Positions 17,619 through 26,485 are shown, counted from the stretch's first letter. The stretch: 32,888 bases of DNA from JACMLD01 sp039915085 (GCA_039915085.1 JBDSOC010000012.1:1-32888), one strand, 5' to 3'. The notes: a model not told the origin generated them from the sequence alone. Numbers and translations: made by a program.

Positions 17619-19280
17619 TCAACCGGCATTTTTACTGTTTACATAAAAATTCCTATCAACTTTAAAATCTTTTTCAACAAACGGAGCTGTCAACTTTTTT
17701 GTCTGCCATTCAGGCGCTGGCTTTAACCATATGTCTTTTCCGGCAAATACTTTTATTGGCAAATTAAAACCCGGCACACAATCAATCCACCTGTAAGAGA
17801 TCGAATTATTAAAAATTTTATACTCAAATACCGGTATTTGTGTTGTACGCAGGTACTGATCAAACACTTTTGAAAAATCAATGCCAGCCTGCTTGCTTAT
17901 ATAATTTTCTACCTGTTGCGTGGTTACGGTCTGGTGGTAAAATGTTTTGTTCAGGCCGCGTAAAATATTCCTGAATGTGGAGTCACTATTAATCACCTGC
18001 CGGATGGTATGCAATAAATTACCGCCTTTATAATACATATCGCCACTTCCTTCGCGGTTAACGCCATAAGGACCGATGATTGGAATATCATTGACAATGT
18101 TTTTTCTTGTACCAATCACATAATCACTCCCGGCCTCCTTACCAAACTGGCATTCTGTAAAAAGTGTTTCGGAATAATTTGTGAATCCTTCGTGCAGCCA
18201 CATATCCGCTAAATCATTGCTGGTAATATTATTGGCAAACCATTCGTGCCCGCTTTCATGTACAATAATAAAATCCCATTTTAATCCCCAGCCGCTGCCC
18301 GATAAATCACGGCCCAGGTAACCATTCTGAAATTTATTTCCATATCCTACGGCACTCTGGTGTTCCATGCCGAGATGTGGTGATTCCACCAATTTATAAC
18401 TGTCTTCATAAAAAGGATAAGGCCCAAACCAATATTCAAAACATTTCAGCATGAGTGGCGCCTGTTTAAATTGCTCTTTCGCTTTTTCCAGGTTGTAATC
18501 AAGCACCCAGTAACTGCAGTCAAGCTTTCCTTTTTCCCCTTCAAATGCCTCCTTAAAATTTACATACTTTCCAATGTATGGAATGATATTGTAATTATTG
18601 ATGGGGTTTACAACCTGCCATGTCCAGGTGCTGGTGCCATCACCGTTATTTTTATTTTCTTTTAAACGTCCGTTGCCTACAGCCACCAGCGTATCAGGCA
18701 CGATAATAGTCAGCATAGCGCCCTCATCTGGTTCATCGCTCTGAATATCTTTGCAGGGATACCACACGCTTGCGCCGAGGCCCTGGCAGGCAACACTCAT
18801 CCATGGATTGCCATTGGCATCTTTTTTCCAAATCCAGCCACCATCCCATGGCGGGCGGATGGCTTCCCTTGGTTTGCCTTCAAAAGAAATAGTAATTTGT
18901 TGCCTGCTTCCAGGTTCTGGATTACCCGGAAAGTTTATATGATAAACATTTCCTTCGCGTTTAAAAGTTAATGGTGCCGACTGAAAAGTGACATTTGTAA
19001 TGTCCATGGGCGCCTGCATATCTACCTGTAACAGGTTGCCTGGCGTAAGAACTTTAAAGATGATAATATTGGTTCCCTTTATAGTTTTACTTATGTAATC
19101 AGGCTGAACTGTAATATGGTAATGCAATACATCCCACCAGGTCCTTTCCGCATTTAAACTTCCCCTTAATGTATCCTGGTGCGTAAAAGGCTCCTGCTTG
19201 TGCAGTACCTGGCAATTAATATCCCTCAAAGAAAATATACCCAACAGAAGTAAGAAGAGACACTTTCCTGATATATACAC
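17619..19280 (-). CDS. Secreted M1-family zinc metallopeptidase
   Basis: A 553-residue exported aminopeptidase-type protein. A signal peptide (hydrophobic 7-17, cleavage likely near INCQ at 21-24) is followed by the N-terminal beta-saddle domain (about 45-240). The catalytic domain carries the zinc motif HESGHEW (341-347; His341, Glu342, His345) and the third ligand Glu364 in WLHEGF. The exopeptidase motif is GMEHQ at 304-308 instead of GAMEN. M1 enzymes usually remove N-terminal residues from peptides. It lacks the long C-terminal alpha-helical domain of aminopeptidase N, as shorter Bacteroidota M1 proteins do. The start is a GTG at 19280, the first available after an in-frame stop. The 46-bp gap to the divergent solute-binding gene contains a palindrome. 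Confidence 0.9.
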   Translation of the reverse strand: MYISGKCLFLLLLGIFSLRDINCQVLHKQEPFTHQDTLRGSLNAERTWWDVLHYHITVQPDYISKTIKGTNIIIFKVLTPGNLLQVDMQAPMDITNVTFQSAPLTFKREGNVYHINFPGNPEPGSRQQITISFEGKPREAIRPPWDGGWIWKKDANGNPWMSVACQGLGASVWYPCKDIQSDEPDEGAMLTIIVPDTLVAVGNGRLKENKNNGDGTSTWTWQVVNPINNYNIIPYIGKYVNFKEAFEGEKGKLDCSYWVLDYNLEKAKEQFKQAPLMLKCFEYWFGPYPFYEDSYKLVESPHLGMEHQSAVGYGNKFQNGYLGRDLSGSGWGLKWDFIIVHESGHEWFANNITSNDLADMWLHEGFTNYSETLFTECQFGKEAGSDYVIGTRKNIVNDIPIIGPYGVNREGSGDMYYKGGNLLHTIRQVINSDSTFRNILRGLNKTFYHQTVTTQQVENYISKQAGIDFSKVFDQYLRTTQIPVFEYKIFNNSISYRWIDCVPGFNLPIKVFAGKDIWLKPAPEWQTKKLTAPFVEKDFKVDRNFYVNSKNAG

Positions 19281-19299
19281 GGCGTTTTAATTTTAGATT

Positions 19300-19311
19300 G
19301 CTAAATTTAGC
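19300..19311. promoter_or_regulatory. Palindrome between divergent genes (shared promoter-like element)
   Basis: GCTAAATTTAGC is a perfect 12-bp palindrome at the centre of the 46-bp gap between the M1 peptidase and the solute-binding lipoprotein. On both strands it reads TAAATTTA, one mismatch from the Bacteroidota -7 element TAnnTTTG. It could act as overlapping divergent promoters or as an operator; not proven. Confidence 0.4.
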
Positions 19312-19326
19312 CGTAGTTTTTGAAAT

Positions 19327-20961
19327 ATGCAGTTAAAAATATATTTACGGTTCGTCCTTCTTGTTGGCGGTAGCCTGTTACTTGCTATGTGTGGTCACAA
19401 CAAAAAGTCAAATAAAAAAATATTTCATTATAATGAAGTCACCGGTATTGCCAGCCTTGATCCCGCATTTGCAAAGAACCAGTCAGTTATGTGGGCCGTT
19501 CACCAGTTGTATAATACACTTGTTGAAACTGACGACAACCTGAACATGGTACCATCCCTGGCCAAAAGCTGGGAGGTCTCTGCCGACAGAAAACAATATA
19601 CTTTTCATTTGCGTACCGATGTTTTTTTTCATGATAATGATGCCTTTACCAATGGCAAGGGAAGAAAACTTACCGCTTATGATGTACTGTATAGTTTTAA
19701 CCGGGTAATGGATAAAAATACCGCCAGCAGTGGCGCCTGGATTTTTAATAACCGTATTGACAGCAGTGCAGGTTTTACAGCTGTTAATGATTCTACTTTT
19801 CAACTATTGCTTATTCGTCCTTTTAATCCGGTACTTGGTTTGCTAAGTATGCAATACTGTTCTGTTGTACCTAAAGAAGTGGTAGAAAAGTATGGAAAGG
19901 ATTTTCGCAATCACCCTTGCGGTACCGGTCCTTTTAAAATGATTGCCTGGGAAGAAGGACAAGCGATGGTGCTGGTAAAAAATGAACATTATTTTGAAAA
20001 AGACAGCCTGAGTATTCCGCTGCCATATATAGATGGCATTAAAATTTCTTTTTTCGATAGCAGGGCTACGGAATTTTTGTTGTTTCAGCAGGGACAGGTA
20101 GATTTTATAAATGATATTGACCCTTCTTTTAAAGATGAAGTGATTAGTAAAAAAGGAGAACTGAAAACAGCCTGGATAAACAAAATTGTGCTGGCCAAAC
20201 ATCCTTACCTCAATACAGAATACCTGGGTATAGTGGTAGATACAACCAATGAACTGGTAAAAAATTCGCCGGTAAGATTTAAAAAAATAAGGCAGGCAAT
20301 CAATTACGGTTTTGATAGAAGAAAGATGATGCTTTATCTCCGCAATTCTATTGGCATACCCGCAGAAAGTGGTTTTATACCTGCCGGCTTTCCATGTTTT
20401 GATACGGCGTTGGTAAAAGGATACAGGTATGATCCTGCAAAAGCAAGGCAGCTGGTAAAAGAAGCGGGGTATGATGATTTCAATAACTTTCCGGCCATTA
20501 AATTATTAACCATTCCCATTTATGCAGACTTTGCAAGCTTTATTGCCAAAGAACTGGAAGAAGCCGGTATCAAAATACAGGTAGAAGTGGTACAAAAAAG
20601 TTTGTTGCTTGAACAAACTGCCAAATCCCAGGCATTGTTTTTCCGCGGCAGCTGGATTGCAGATTATCCCGATGCTGAAAACTATTTAAGTGTATTCTAT
20701 AGTAAAAATCCTGCTCCGCCTAACTATACCCGTTATAACAATCCCCGGTTTGATTTACTGTATGAAAAGGCACTTACAGAAATTAATGATACTGTAAAAC
20801 AAGATCTGTACCGTCAGATGGATCGGATGGTTATTAATGATGCTCCGGTAGTGCCTTTGTGGTACGACGAGGTTTTTCGCCTTATAAATCCCCGTATAAA
20901 AAATTTTCATGCAAATGGGCTAAACCTCCTGGAATTAAGAAAAGTACAGATCAATGACTGA
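19327..20961 (+). CDS. Family-5 (peptide/dipeptide-type) ABC solute-binding lipoprotein
   Basis: A 544-residue exported lipoprotein; signal LRFVLLVGGSLLLAMC with lipid-attached Cys22. The body matches the SBP_bac_5 family (OppA/DppA-like): LDPAFAKNQS near the start, LYNTLVETDDNLNMVPSLAKSWEVSADRKQYTFHLR with the following FHDNDAF, the CGTGPFKM core, and the C-terminal VVPLWYDEVFRLINPRI. Family-5 proteins capture peptides, some sugars or nickel for an ABC importer. No permease or ATPase gene lies nearby, so it is an orphan whose partner must be elsewhere. The ATG at 19327 is 46 bp from the divergent M1 peptidase start; peptidase plus peptide-binding protein suggests shared peptide scavenging, an inference from the arrangement. 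Confidence 0.85.
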   Translation: MQLKIYLRFVLLVGGSLLLAMCGHNKKSNKKIFHYNEVTGIASLDPAFAKNQSVMWAVHQLYNTLVETDDNLNMVPSLAKSWEVSADRKQYTFHLRTDVFFHDNDAFTNGKGRKLTAYDVLYSFNRVMDKNTASSGAWIFNNRIDSSAGFTAVNDSTFQLLLIRPFNPVLGLLSMQYCSVVPKEVVEKYGKDFRNHPCGTGPFKMIAWEEGQAMVLVKNEHYFEKDSLSIPLPYIDGIKISFFDSRATEFLLFQQGQVDFINDIDPSFKDEVISKKGELKTAWINKIVLAKHPYLNTEYLGIVVDTTNELVKNSPVRFKKIRQAINYGFDRRKMMLYLRNSIGIPAESGFIPAGFPCFDTALVKGYRYDPAKARQLVKEAGYDDFNNFPAIKLLTIPIYADFASFIAKELEEAGIKIQVEVVQKSLLLEQTAKSQALFFRGSWIADYPDAENYLSVFYSKNPAPPNYTRYNNPRFDLLYEKALTEINDTVKQDLYRQMDRMVINDAPVVPLWYDEVFRLINPRIKNFHANGLNLLELRKVQIND

Positions 20962-21121
20962 TTTTTTTAAATATTTTTTTAGCTATAATATATTGATTAC
21001 TAAGTATTAACTCTTAGGCTTCGTGTATATACGATGCCCTTACGCCACTAGCCCTTGCATTAATTAATTAGGCTATATACATTTACATAGTTAATTTATT
21101 AATATAGAAAGAGATAAAGAA

Positions 21122-21133
21122 GTTTTTAAAAAC
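21122..21133. repeat. Short palindrome GTTTTTAAAAAC upstream of the T9SS cargo gene
   Basis: A perfect 12-bp palindrome in an AT-rich 232-bp gap. It lies about 60 bp before the downstream start. It may be coincidental in such AT-rich DNA; I see no clear -7 box next to it. Confidence 0.3.
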
Positions 21134-21193
21134 CTCTTCAGTCTTTATGCAGTAACTCAATAACGGAAACCCAATAACCTTAGAACCTAACCT

Positions 21194-22453
21194 ATGCTAC
21201 CACATTTTGCCTTAACCCCCGTGTTAAGAAAAATTACATTTTTAACAATTTCCCTTTTCACCTCATTTATTGTTTTTTGCCAGCCTGACTACGATTTCAG
21301 GAATCCAGTTTTAATTTCCGGAACTGACCTTCAGATAAATGCTGTTTATCTATTTCAAAACGTAAAACCAGGTGTTGACGCTACAGTTACAATAAAAGAT
21401 ATTACCGGGACCATATACCTGAGTGATATTGACGGTGGTTCGGGCTATGTAGAAGCCCTGCAACCTGTACTCCAGGTGCCACCACTTGGATCAGGTTATG
21501 TTGAATTTGAAGTCAACTTTCTTTTTGCCGGAACCAATACGCCAATGGTACAAACAGAGGTCCCTGCTACACCTATTGATGTAGATGGGCAGGATTATGG
21601 CGATGGCGTTGTAAAAGAATTTGATGTTTTAGAATTGAGCAATGGCTATGTAAATTATGATATGCTGGGGGGGGAATTGAATATGGATATTACCGGCACC
21701 TGGGTAACCGGCAGAAATGTAGCAGGTGTAGATTACCCTGGTGTGGATACAACCCCCAGGCAAGTAATGTTTACTACTGTCAATGCGGGCATTAGTACGT
21801 TTACATTTCGTTCTGGTGCTACCAGTACTTCCCTGGGTACCCGTCAACGTCTCAGAAGCGTTTATTTTAAAAAATTTGCTTATAACAACGCATATTTAAG
21901 CACCCCATCATTGATTTCTTTCAGCGGAGCGGCAAAAGATGATAAAATAGCATTGCTGTGGAGTATTTCATCTGTTAATAGCTTAAAGAAAGTTGTCATA
22001 GAAAAATCTTATGACTTGGTATCGTTTTCTTACCTGGCAGATGTGCTGCTTCAACAGGGAAACAATACCCTTAAGAATTATAATTTTACCGATAACGGGA
22101 TTTTACACGGAACTACTTATTACCGCTTAAAAATGACAACCGCCAATGAGGTTGTTCAATACAGCAACCTGCTGATTTTTCATACAGGCGGTAATAATAA
22201 GCAATCATTTAAAATTTATCCCAGTGTAATTAGTGACAATGCAACAATAAATATTTTATCAGAAAAAAATGAACAGACCTCTTTACAACTATTTGACATG
22301 AACGGTCATGCCGTTTATAAAAAGAAAATTGAACTGGTACCAGGCAGTAATACTATCACCGTATATGGTCTTGGCATGCTGCAACAGGGAACCTATATTG
22401 CTTCGGTAAAAGCAGGTACCACAACACATAGTCAAAAAATAATGGTCAGATAA
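21194..22453 (+). CDS. Secreted protein with T9SS type A sorting domain
   Basis: A 419-residue exported protein. A signal peptide (hydrophobic stretch about 15-29, cleavage after FCQ) is followed by an unrecognised beta-rich region (30-220). A central region (about 235-325, VVIEKSYDLVSFSYLA ... TTYYRLKMT) resembles the domain often placed before sorting signals in Bacteroidota. The final 80 residues (SFKIYPSVISDNATINI to QKIMVR) are a type IX secretion C-terminal sorting domain. It is therefore sent across the outer membrane by T9SS, with the tail removed or lipid-anchored afterwards. The function of the N-terminal region is unknown. The start is ATG 21194. A strong terminator follows the stop. 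Confidence 0.88.
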   Translation: MLPHFALTPVLRKITFLTISLFTSFIVFCQPDYDFRNPVLISGTDLQINAVYLFQNVKPGVDATVTIKDITGTIYLSDIDGGSGYVEALQPVLQVPPLGSGYVEFEVNFLFAGTNTPMVQTEVPATPIDVDGQDYGDGVVKEFDVLELSNGYVNYDMLGGELNMDITGTWVTGRNVAGVDYPGVDTTPRQVMFTTVNAGISTFTFRSGATSTSLGTRQRLRSVYFKKFAYNNAYLSTPSLISFSGAAKDDKIALLWSISSVNSLKKVVIEKSYDLVSFSYLADVLLQQGNNTLKNYNFTDNGILHGTTYYRLKMTTANEVVQYSNLLIFHTGGNNKQSFKIYPSVISDNATINILSEKNEQTSLQLFDMNGHAVYKKKIELVPGSNTITVYGLGMLQQGTYIASVKAGTTTHSQKIMVR

Positions 22454-22467
22454 TAAAAAAAGTAAAT

Positions 22468-22501
22468 AAAAAAAAGTTCCGGCAATCCGGAACTTTTTTT
22501 T
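22468..22501. terminator. Bidirectional terminator between T9SS cargo and threonine aldolase genes
   Basis: A near-perfect stem, eight A plus GTTCCGG (22468-22482) with CCGGAAC plus eight T (22487-22501), and a CAAT loop. It supplies a T-run in both directions and lies between the two convergent stop codons at 22453 and 22515. Confidence 0.95.
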
Positions 22502-22514
22502 ATTGGCGAAGTTG

Positions 22515-23531
22515 TTAAAGGTGCTCAATACAGTTTATTACTTCCTTCACCATTTGTTCATTTATATCCAGGTGTGTAACCATTCTTACCTGTGTGGATG
22601 ATATAGCGATGCATTTAATATGGTATTCATTAAATTTTTCCGCCAGCGTTTTTGATGTGTAAGGTGCCAGTACTTCGAAAATAATAATATTGGTATCAAC
22701 CGGCAGCATATTACCAACAAATGATTTTTGTTTTAATGAAAGCGCTATCTGACGTGCATGTATATGATCAAGTTCCAGCCTTTTTATATTGTGTTGCAAA
22801 GCAAATAAACCGGAAGCTGCCATAAAACCCGCCTGACGCATACCACCACCAAAAATTTTCCTGATACGCCTTGCCTGGCGGATGAATTTTTTATTACCGA
22901 TTAAGATACTGCCAATGGGGCACCCCAATCCTTTATTAAGACAAATAGAAATGGTATCGAACAACTGTCCATATTGCTCTGGCGTTTCTCCATTTGCAAT
23001 TAATGCATTAAACAAGCGTGCCCCGTCAAGATGCAATGCAAGGCCTTCTTCATCGCAAACGGATTTTATTTGCATAATATCCGAAAAATTATAACAACTT
23101 CCGCCACCACGGTTGGCAGTATTTTCGAGGCATACAAGTGAGGTCCTGGGTTTATGTACATCATCGGGATTGACAGCAGCTTTTACCTGTTCTGCTTTCA
23201 TGCGGCCCCTGTCTCCATCAATTAACCTAACCTGCGCGCCTGCATTAAAAGCAATACCTCCGCCCTCGTATAAATATACATGACTGCTTTTTTCACAAAT
23301 TACTTCGTCCCCCGGATGGGTATGGGATTTAATAGCTATCTGGTTACTCATAGTGCCAGAAGGACAATAAATAGCAGCTTCTCTTCCAAACATTTCGGCA
23401 GCAAATGCTTCCAGGCGGTTTACTGTTGGATCTTCTTCAAACACATCGTCTCCTACTTTAGCATGCATCATAGCATCCAGCATGGCTGCACCAGGACGGG
23501 TTACTGTATCAGAGCGTAAGTCAACCGGCAT
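22515..23531 (-). CDS. ltaE: Low-specificity L-threonine aldolase
   Basis: A 338-residue PLP enzyme of fold type I. Markers are DLRSDTVTRP at 4-13, the DDVFEEDPTVNRLE region (28-41), SGTMSNQ at 58-64, HLDGARLFNA at 167-176, and the PLP lysine Lys200 in CLNKGLGCPIGS. Threonine aldolases cleave L-threonine or L-allo-threonine to glycine and acetaldehyde. Length and motifs are standard. The start is ATG 23531, with a TAACTTTG -7 box about 22 bp upstream. It appears to be a single-gene unit ending at the bidirectional terminator. Confidence 0.92.
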   Translation of the reverse strand: MPVDLRSDTVTRPGAAMLDAMMHAKVGDDVFEEDPTVNRLEAFAAEMFGREAAIYCPSGTMSNQIAIKSHTHPGDEVICEKSSHVYLYEGGGIAFNAGAQVRLIDGDRGRMKAEQVKAAVNPDDVHKPRTSLVCLENTANRGGGSCYNFSDIMQIKSVCDEEGLALHLDGARLFNALIANGETPEQYGQLFDTISICLNKGLGCPIGSILIGNKKFIRQARRIRKIFGGGMRQAGFMAASGLFALQHNIKRLELDHIHARQIALSLKQKSFVGNMLPVDTNIIIFEVLAPYTSKTLAEKFNEYHIKCIAISSTQVRMVTHLDINEQMVKEVINCIEHL

Positions 23532-23552
23532 TACACGTAATTTTTATATGTG

Positions 23553-23560
23553 CAAAGTTA
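23553..23560 (-). promoter_or_regulatory. -7 box TAACTTTG upstream of threonine aldolase
   Basis: The minus strand reads TAACTTTG, a perfect TAnnTTTG match 21 nt before ATG 23531. This gives a short leader, typical of Bacteroidota. No exact -33 TTG is seen; TTTC occurs at a suitable distance. Confidence 0.5.
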
Positions 23561-23806
23561 AATGGAATTGGGAATCAGGTCGCGAAAGTCAGTAAGGAAA
23601 TTTGACCCTAAGCTTTATAATTTATCTAAATTCGGTTACCCGCAACAAAATCCAATTGATGATTAGTAATGTTTTTAAGCATTTTTATACCATAACATTC
23701 AGGAGCAATAATATTTTAAAATATTCAATATTCACACTCACCGGCTGTGCACATTAACAACTGTTGATATGGTGTATATTGCTGTTTAAATCAGATAGCT
23801 ATAAAA

Positions 23807-24496
23807 ATGAAAACAATTGGGCTTATTGGTGGCATCAGCTGGTTATCATCTGCAGAATATTACCGTATTATAAATGAAATGGTGAACAGCCGGATGGGTG
23901 GAGTGAATGCTGCGAAAATTATTTTGTACTCAGTTAATTACGGCGAAATCAAAAATCTCACATTTGCTGGTGACTGGCAGGGTATTTCCAGCATGATATG
24001 CGACATCGCTCAAAAACTGGAAAGTGGAGGTGCGGATTGCATATTGATTGGCGCCAATACCATGCATAAAATAGCCGGCGAAGTGCAGGCAGCTATATCA
24101 GTGCCACTTATCCATATCGCTGCGGCAACCGGAAAAGCTATTGAAAAACTTCATCTTAAAAAAGTTGCTTTATTAGGAACAAAATATACCATGGAACTTG
24201 GTTTTTATCAGCAGGTGCTTGAAAAATATAATATTTCTGCCATTATACCAGGCGATGAGGACAGGCAATATATTCACGATGCGATCTATAATGAAATGGG
24301 CAAAAACATATTTCTGCCATCTACCAAAGAAAAAATTATTTCCATTATTAATTCATTGGCAACAAAAGGTGCTGAAGGAGTGATACTGGGCTGTACTGAA
24401 ATTCCATTATTGATAAAACAAATTGATTGCAGCATCCCGGTTTTTGATACAACATTTTTACATGCTTCAGCTGCTGTTGAGTTTGCACTGGGCTAG
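23807..24496 (+). CDS. Aspartate/glutamate racemase-family protein (first catalytic residue missing)
   Basis: A 229-residue Asp/Glu racemase-superfamily protein. The family's N-terminal IGLIGGISWLSS (4-15) and YYRIINEMVN (18-27) are intact, and the second catalytic cysteine is Cys196 in LGCTEIPLL. The first catalytic position, normally Cys or Thr just before NT in C/T-N-T-M-H, is Ala83 here (GANTMHK, 82-88). True racemases use two acid/base residues, one per face of the substrate, so this protein may be a one-sided enzyme, have another substrate, or be non-catalytic. The start is ATG 23807. There is no operon partner; the gene lies 275 bp from the divergent threonine aldolase. The family call is secure, the activity doubtful. 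Confidence 0.85.
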   Translation: MKTIGLIGGISWLSSAEYYRIINEMVNSRMGGVNAAKIILYSVNYGEIKNLTFAGDWQGISSMICDIAQKLESGGADCILIGANTMHKIAGEVQAAISVPLIHIAAATGKAIEKLHLKKVALLGTKYTMELGFYQQVLEKYNISAIIPGDEDRQYIHDAIYNEMGKNIFLPSTKEKIISIINSLATKGAEGVILGCTEIPLLIKQIDCSIPVFDTTFLHASAAVEFALG

Positions 24497-24934
24497 CGCT
24501 TGCGTATACCGGATATTTAATTGATTAAAACCAGGTTAAAAAAACGGATAAATGCACTAAGTAAACTCTGCTAAAGGTTGCCAGTGCAGATACTGCATAT
24601 ACTAAACAGGTTTTTTGACTTCATGATACAAATTTTCCGGGTATTGAATTATTTTTCCATGAAATAATAAAAAAAAAGCTGAGCGCATTGTAAGGAGAAT
24701 TAGCGGGAGGGGTATAAAAAAAGAATGAGCCCTGTGGAAACAGGGCTCGTAACCAAAACTAACTGCTTATGAGAAAATCTTTATTTGAAATTTGTTTGTT
24801 ATAATTTGATAGTGTAAATGTCGGCCGATAAAACTAAAAATAGTGTTAAGATATGTTAGCCAGTCGTTAACTTTATCGTTCTGTAAAAGTACAACAGCCT
24901 GATTGTTATAAAAATACCACTTTAAGGTAAAAAT
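24497..24934. other. Non-coding gap with hairpin, conserved-looking tail and 11-codon frame
   Basis: No protein gene is supported in these 438 bases. A hairpin (24727-24748) is followed on plus by GTAACCAAAACTAACTGCTT (24749-24768), then a tiny frame ATG 24769-24804 (MRKSLFEICLL, stop). That peptide resembles the first residues of an exported-protein signal. AGGTAAAAATTTACCT lies at the serine-hydrolase stop codon. See findings. Confidence 0.5.
24727..24748 (-). terminator. Hairpin with U-tract, likely terminator of the serine hydrolase gene
   Basis: A 9-bp stem (GAGCCCTGT with ACAGGGCTC) and a GGAA tetraloop on plus. On the minus strand it is followed by ATTCTTTTTTT, so it fits a rho-independent terminator, about 190 bp past the minus-strand serine hydrolase. 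It could also be part of a plus-strand RNA. Confidence 0.65.
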
Positions 24935-26440
24935 TTACCTATTTATCTTACTATATTCAGTATTATCTATCAGCAAAGCATCTATTTTTCCCTCTTTATC
25001 AGGCAAAAACTGTACCCAGGCATTGCCAAACCACCAGCGGCTGTACTTCCCCCTGAATACATCATAGTGCCAGTGCTGAAGCTCAATCCTGATATTACCC
25101 GGCATCTGAATGGTCAGGGTACTGTCCTTTAAAGTAATTTCCAGTGAAGCCAGTTTTTTATTGGAAAACTTGCCTGTGTATGCAGTAAGTGGCAATGAAG
25201 GGTGGGTATTTAAAATCCTTTTTGCCAATGCATTGATTTCATTCTTTTTAGCGGTATCACCCATGCTTTTGTAAAGCGCATAAAAAGTGCTGCTCCAGTC
25301 ATTGCCGTTATCATTAAATGCCCATAGATCAAAGGCCTTGTACATAAGCGCATGCCGCAATTCGGCGTGGTCCAGGTTGCCGAAAATATAAATGCCCAGG
25401 TGGTCAGTTGGTACAAGGCCGGCAATAGCTGTAAGGCCTGCCAGGCTACCTGTATGAAATTGAATCATTTTACCCTTGTAATCGTGCTGAAACCAGCCCA
25501 GCCCATAAGTGAACCAATGAGGCTTTATTACTTCCATGGTTGAATACATGGTTTCAGGCGCAATAACCTGCGGTTTAAAAATAGCTGCATAGGTGGCGGG
25601 CTGCAGTAAACGCTTCCCGTTTACTTTACTGCTGTCAAGCATGCACAGTAACCATTTTGCCATATCATCAGCACAGGACCATACGCCACCCGCTGCACCA
25701 ATATTATCAGTATACAAATATGGAATTGCTTTTACACTGTCTTTATCCTTATAATGAGATGTGGTTATATCCATGTTGGCGGTAAGGGCGGAATGATCAG
25801 CATAGGTATTATTCATACCCAATTCTTTAAAAATTTTTTCTGTAACAAATTCATCCCAGGTTTTGCCACTCAAAGTATGAATCACCTCGCCCGCCACTAT
25901 GTACATAAGGTTTTGATAGATAAAAGAAGAACGTAAAGAATATGCCGGCTCCATCAATTGCATACGTTGTAAAATTTCTTCTCTTGAATACCCCGACACC
26001 CATAAAAGATCTGCATTTCCCAAACCGGCGTTGTGCGTAAACAGATCCAGTATCGTTATTTCTGAACTGCTGCAGGGACTGGCCAGTTTAAATGCAGGCA
26101 GAATATCAGCAACTTTATCGCTCCATTTTACTTTTCCTTCATCTACCAGCATTCCCATACAGGTTGCCGTCATAGCTTTTGTAGTGGAAGCACAGGCCGA
26201 AAGTGTTGCCGTTGTATATGGTTGCGGTTTTCCCAGTTCGCGTAGTCCATAGGCCTTCTTAAAAACTATTTTACCATCTTTTACAACAGCTATAGAAATG
26301 CCGGGTGTTTGCCAGCGGGGCAAGACTTGCTTTATATAATTGTCAAAAGCAACAGTTTCTTTTGCGTCGTTCTTAATTTTTTGTGCCTTTGTAATTTGAA
26401 AGAAAAGCAGGCAGGCTGCTACAAGTATAGTGAAGCGCAT
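24935..26440 (-). CDS. Secreted serine hydrolase, beta-lactamase class C / PBP4*-like
   Basis: A 501-residue protein with a signal peptide (MRFTILVAACLLFFQITKAQ). The class C serine hydrolase triad is visible: Ser85-x-x-Lys88 (STTK), Tyr175-x-Asn177 (YQN) and the His329-Thr-Gly box (HTG). The C-terminal 110 residues form a DUF3471-like beta domain common in this family. Members are D-Ala-D-Ala peptidases, esterases or amidases in the periplasm; few are true beta-lactamases, so resistance is not implied. The start is ATG 26440. The gene appears monocistronic, with a likely terminator at 24727-24748. Confidence 0.9.
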   Translation of the reverse strand: MRFTILVAACLLFFQITKAQKIKNDAKETVAFDNYIKQVLPRWQTPGISIAVVKDGKIVFKKAYGLRELGKPQPYTTATLSACASTTKAMTATCMGMLVDEGKVKWSDKVADILPAFKLASPCSSSEITILDLFTHNAGLGNADLLWVSGYSREEILQRMQLMEPAYSLRSSFIYQNLMYIVAGEVIHTLSGKTWDEFVTEKIFKELGMNNTYADHSALTANMDITTSHYKDKDSVKAIPYLYTDNIGAAGGVWSCADDMAKWLLCMLDSSKVNGKRLLQPATYAAIFKPQVIAPETMYSTMEVIKPHWFTYGLGWFQHDYKGKMIQFHTGSLAGLTAIAGLVPTDHLGIYIFGNLDHAELRHALMYKAFDLWAFNDNGNDWSSTFYALYKSMGDTAKKNEINALAKRILNTHPSLPLTAYTGKFSNKKLASLEITLKDSTLTIQMPGNIRIELQHWHYDVFRGKYSRWWFGNAWVQFLPDKEGKIDALLIDNTEYSKINR

Positions 26441-26485
26441 AAGCAGTGGGGTTTATGCTAAGATAAAGAAGATGGCTGATTTGTG

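Noticed and set aside
24935..26440. Antibiotic-resistance beta-lactamase
   Set aside because: The STTK, YQN and HTG motifs define the wider serine hydrolase family, most of which are not beta-lactamases; the DUF3471-like tail also points to a peptidase or esterase.
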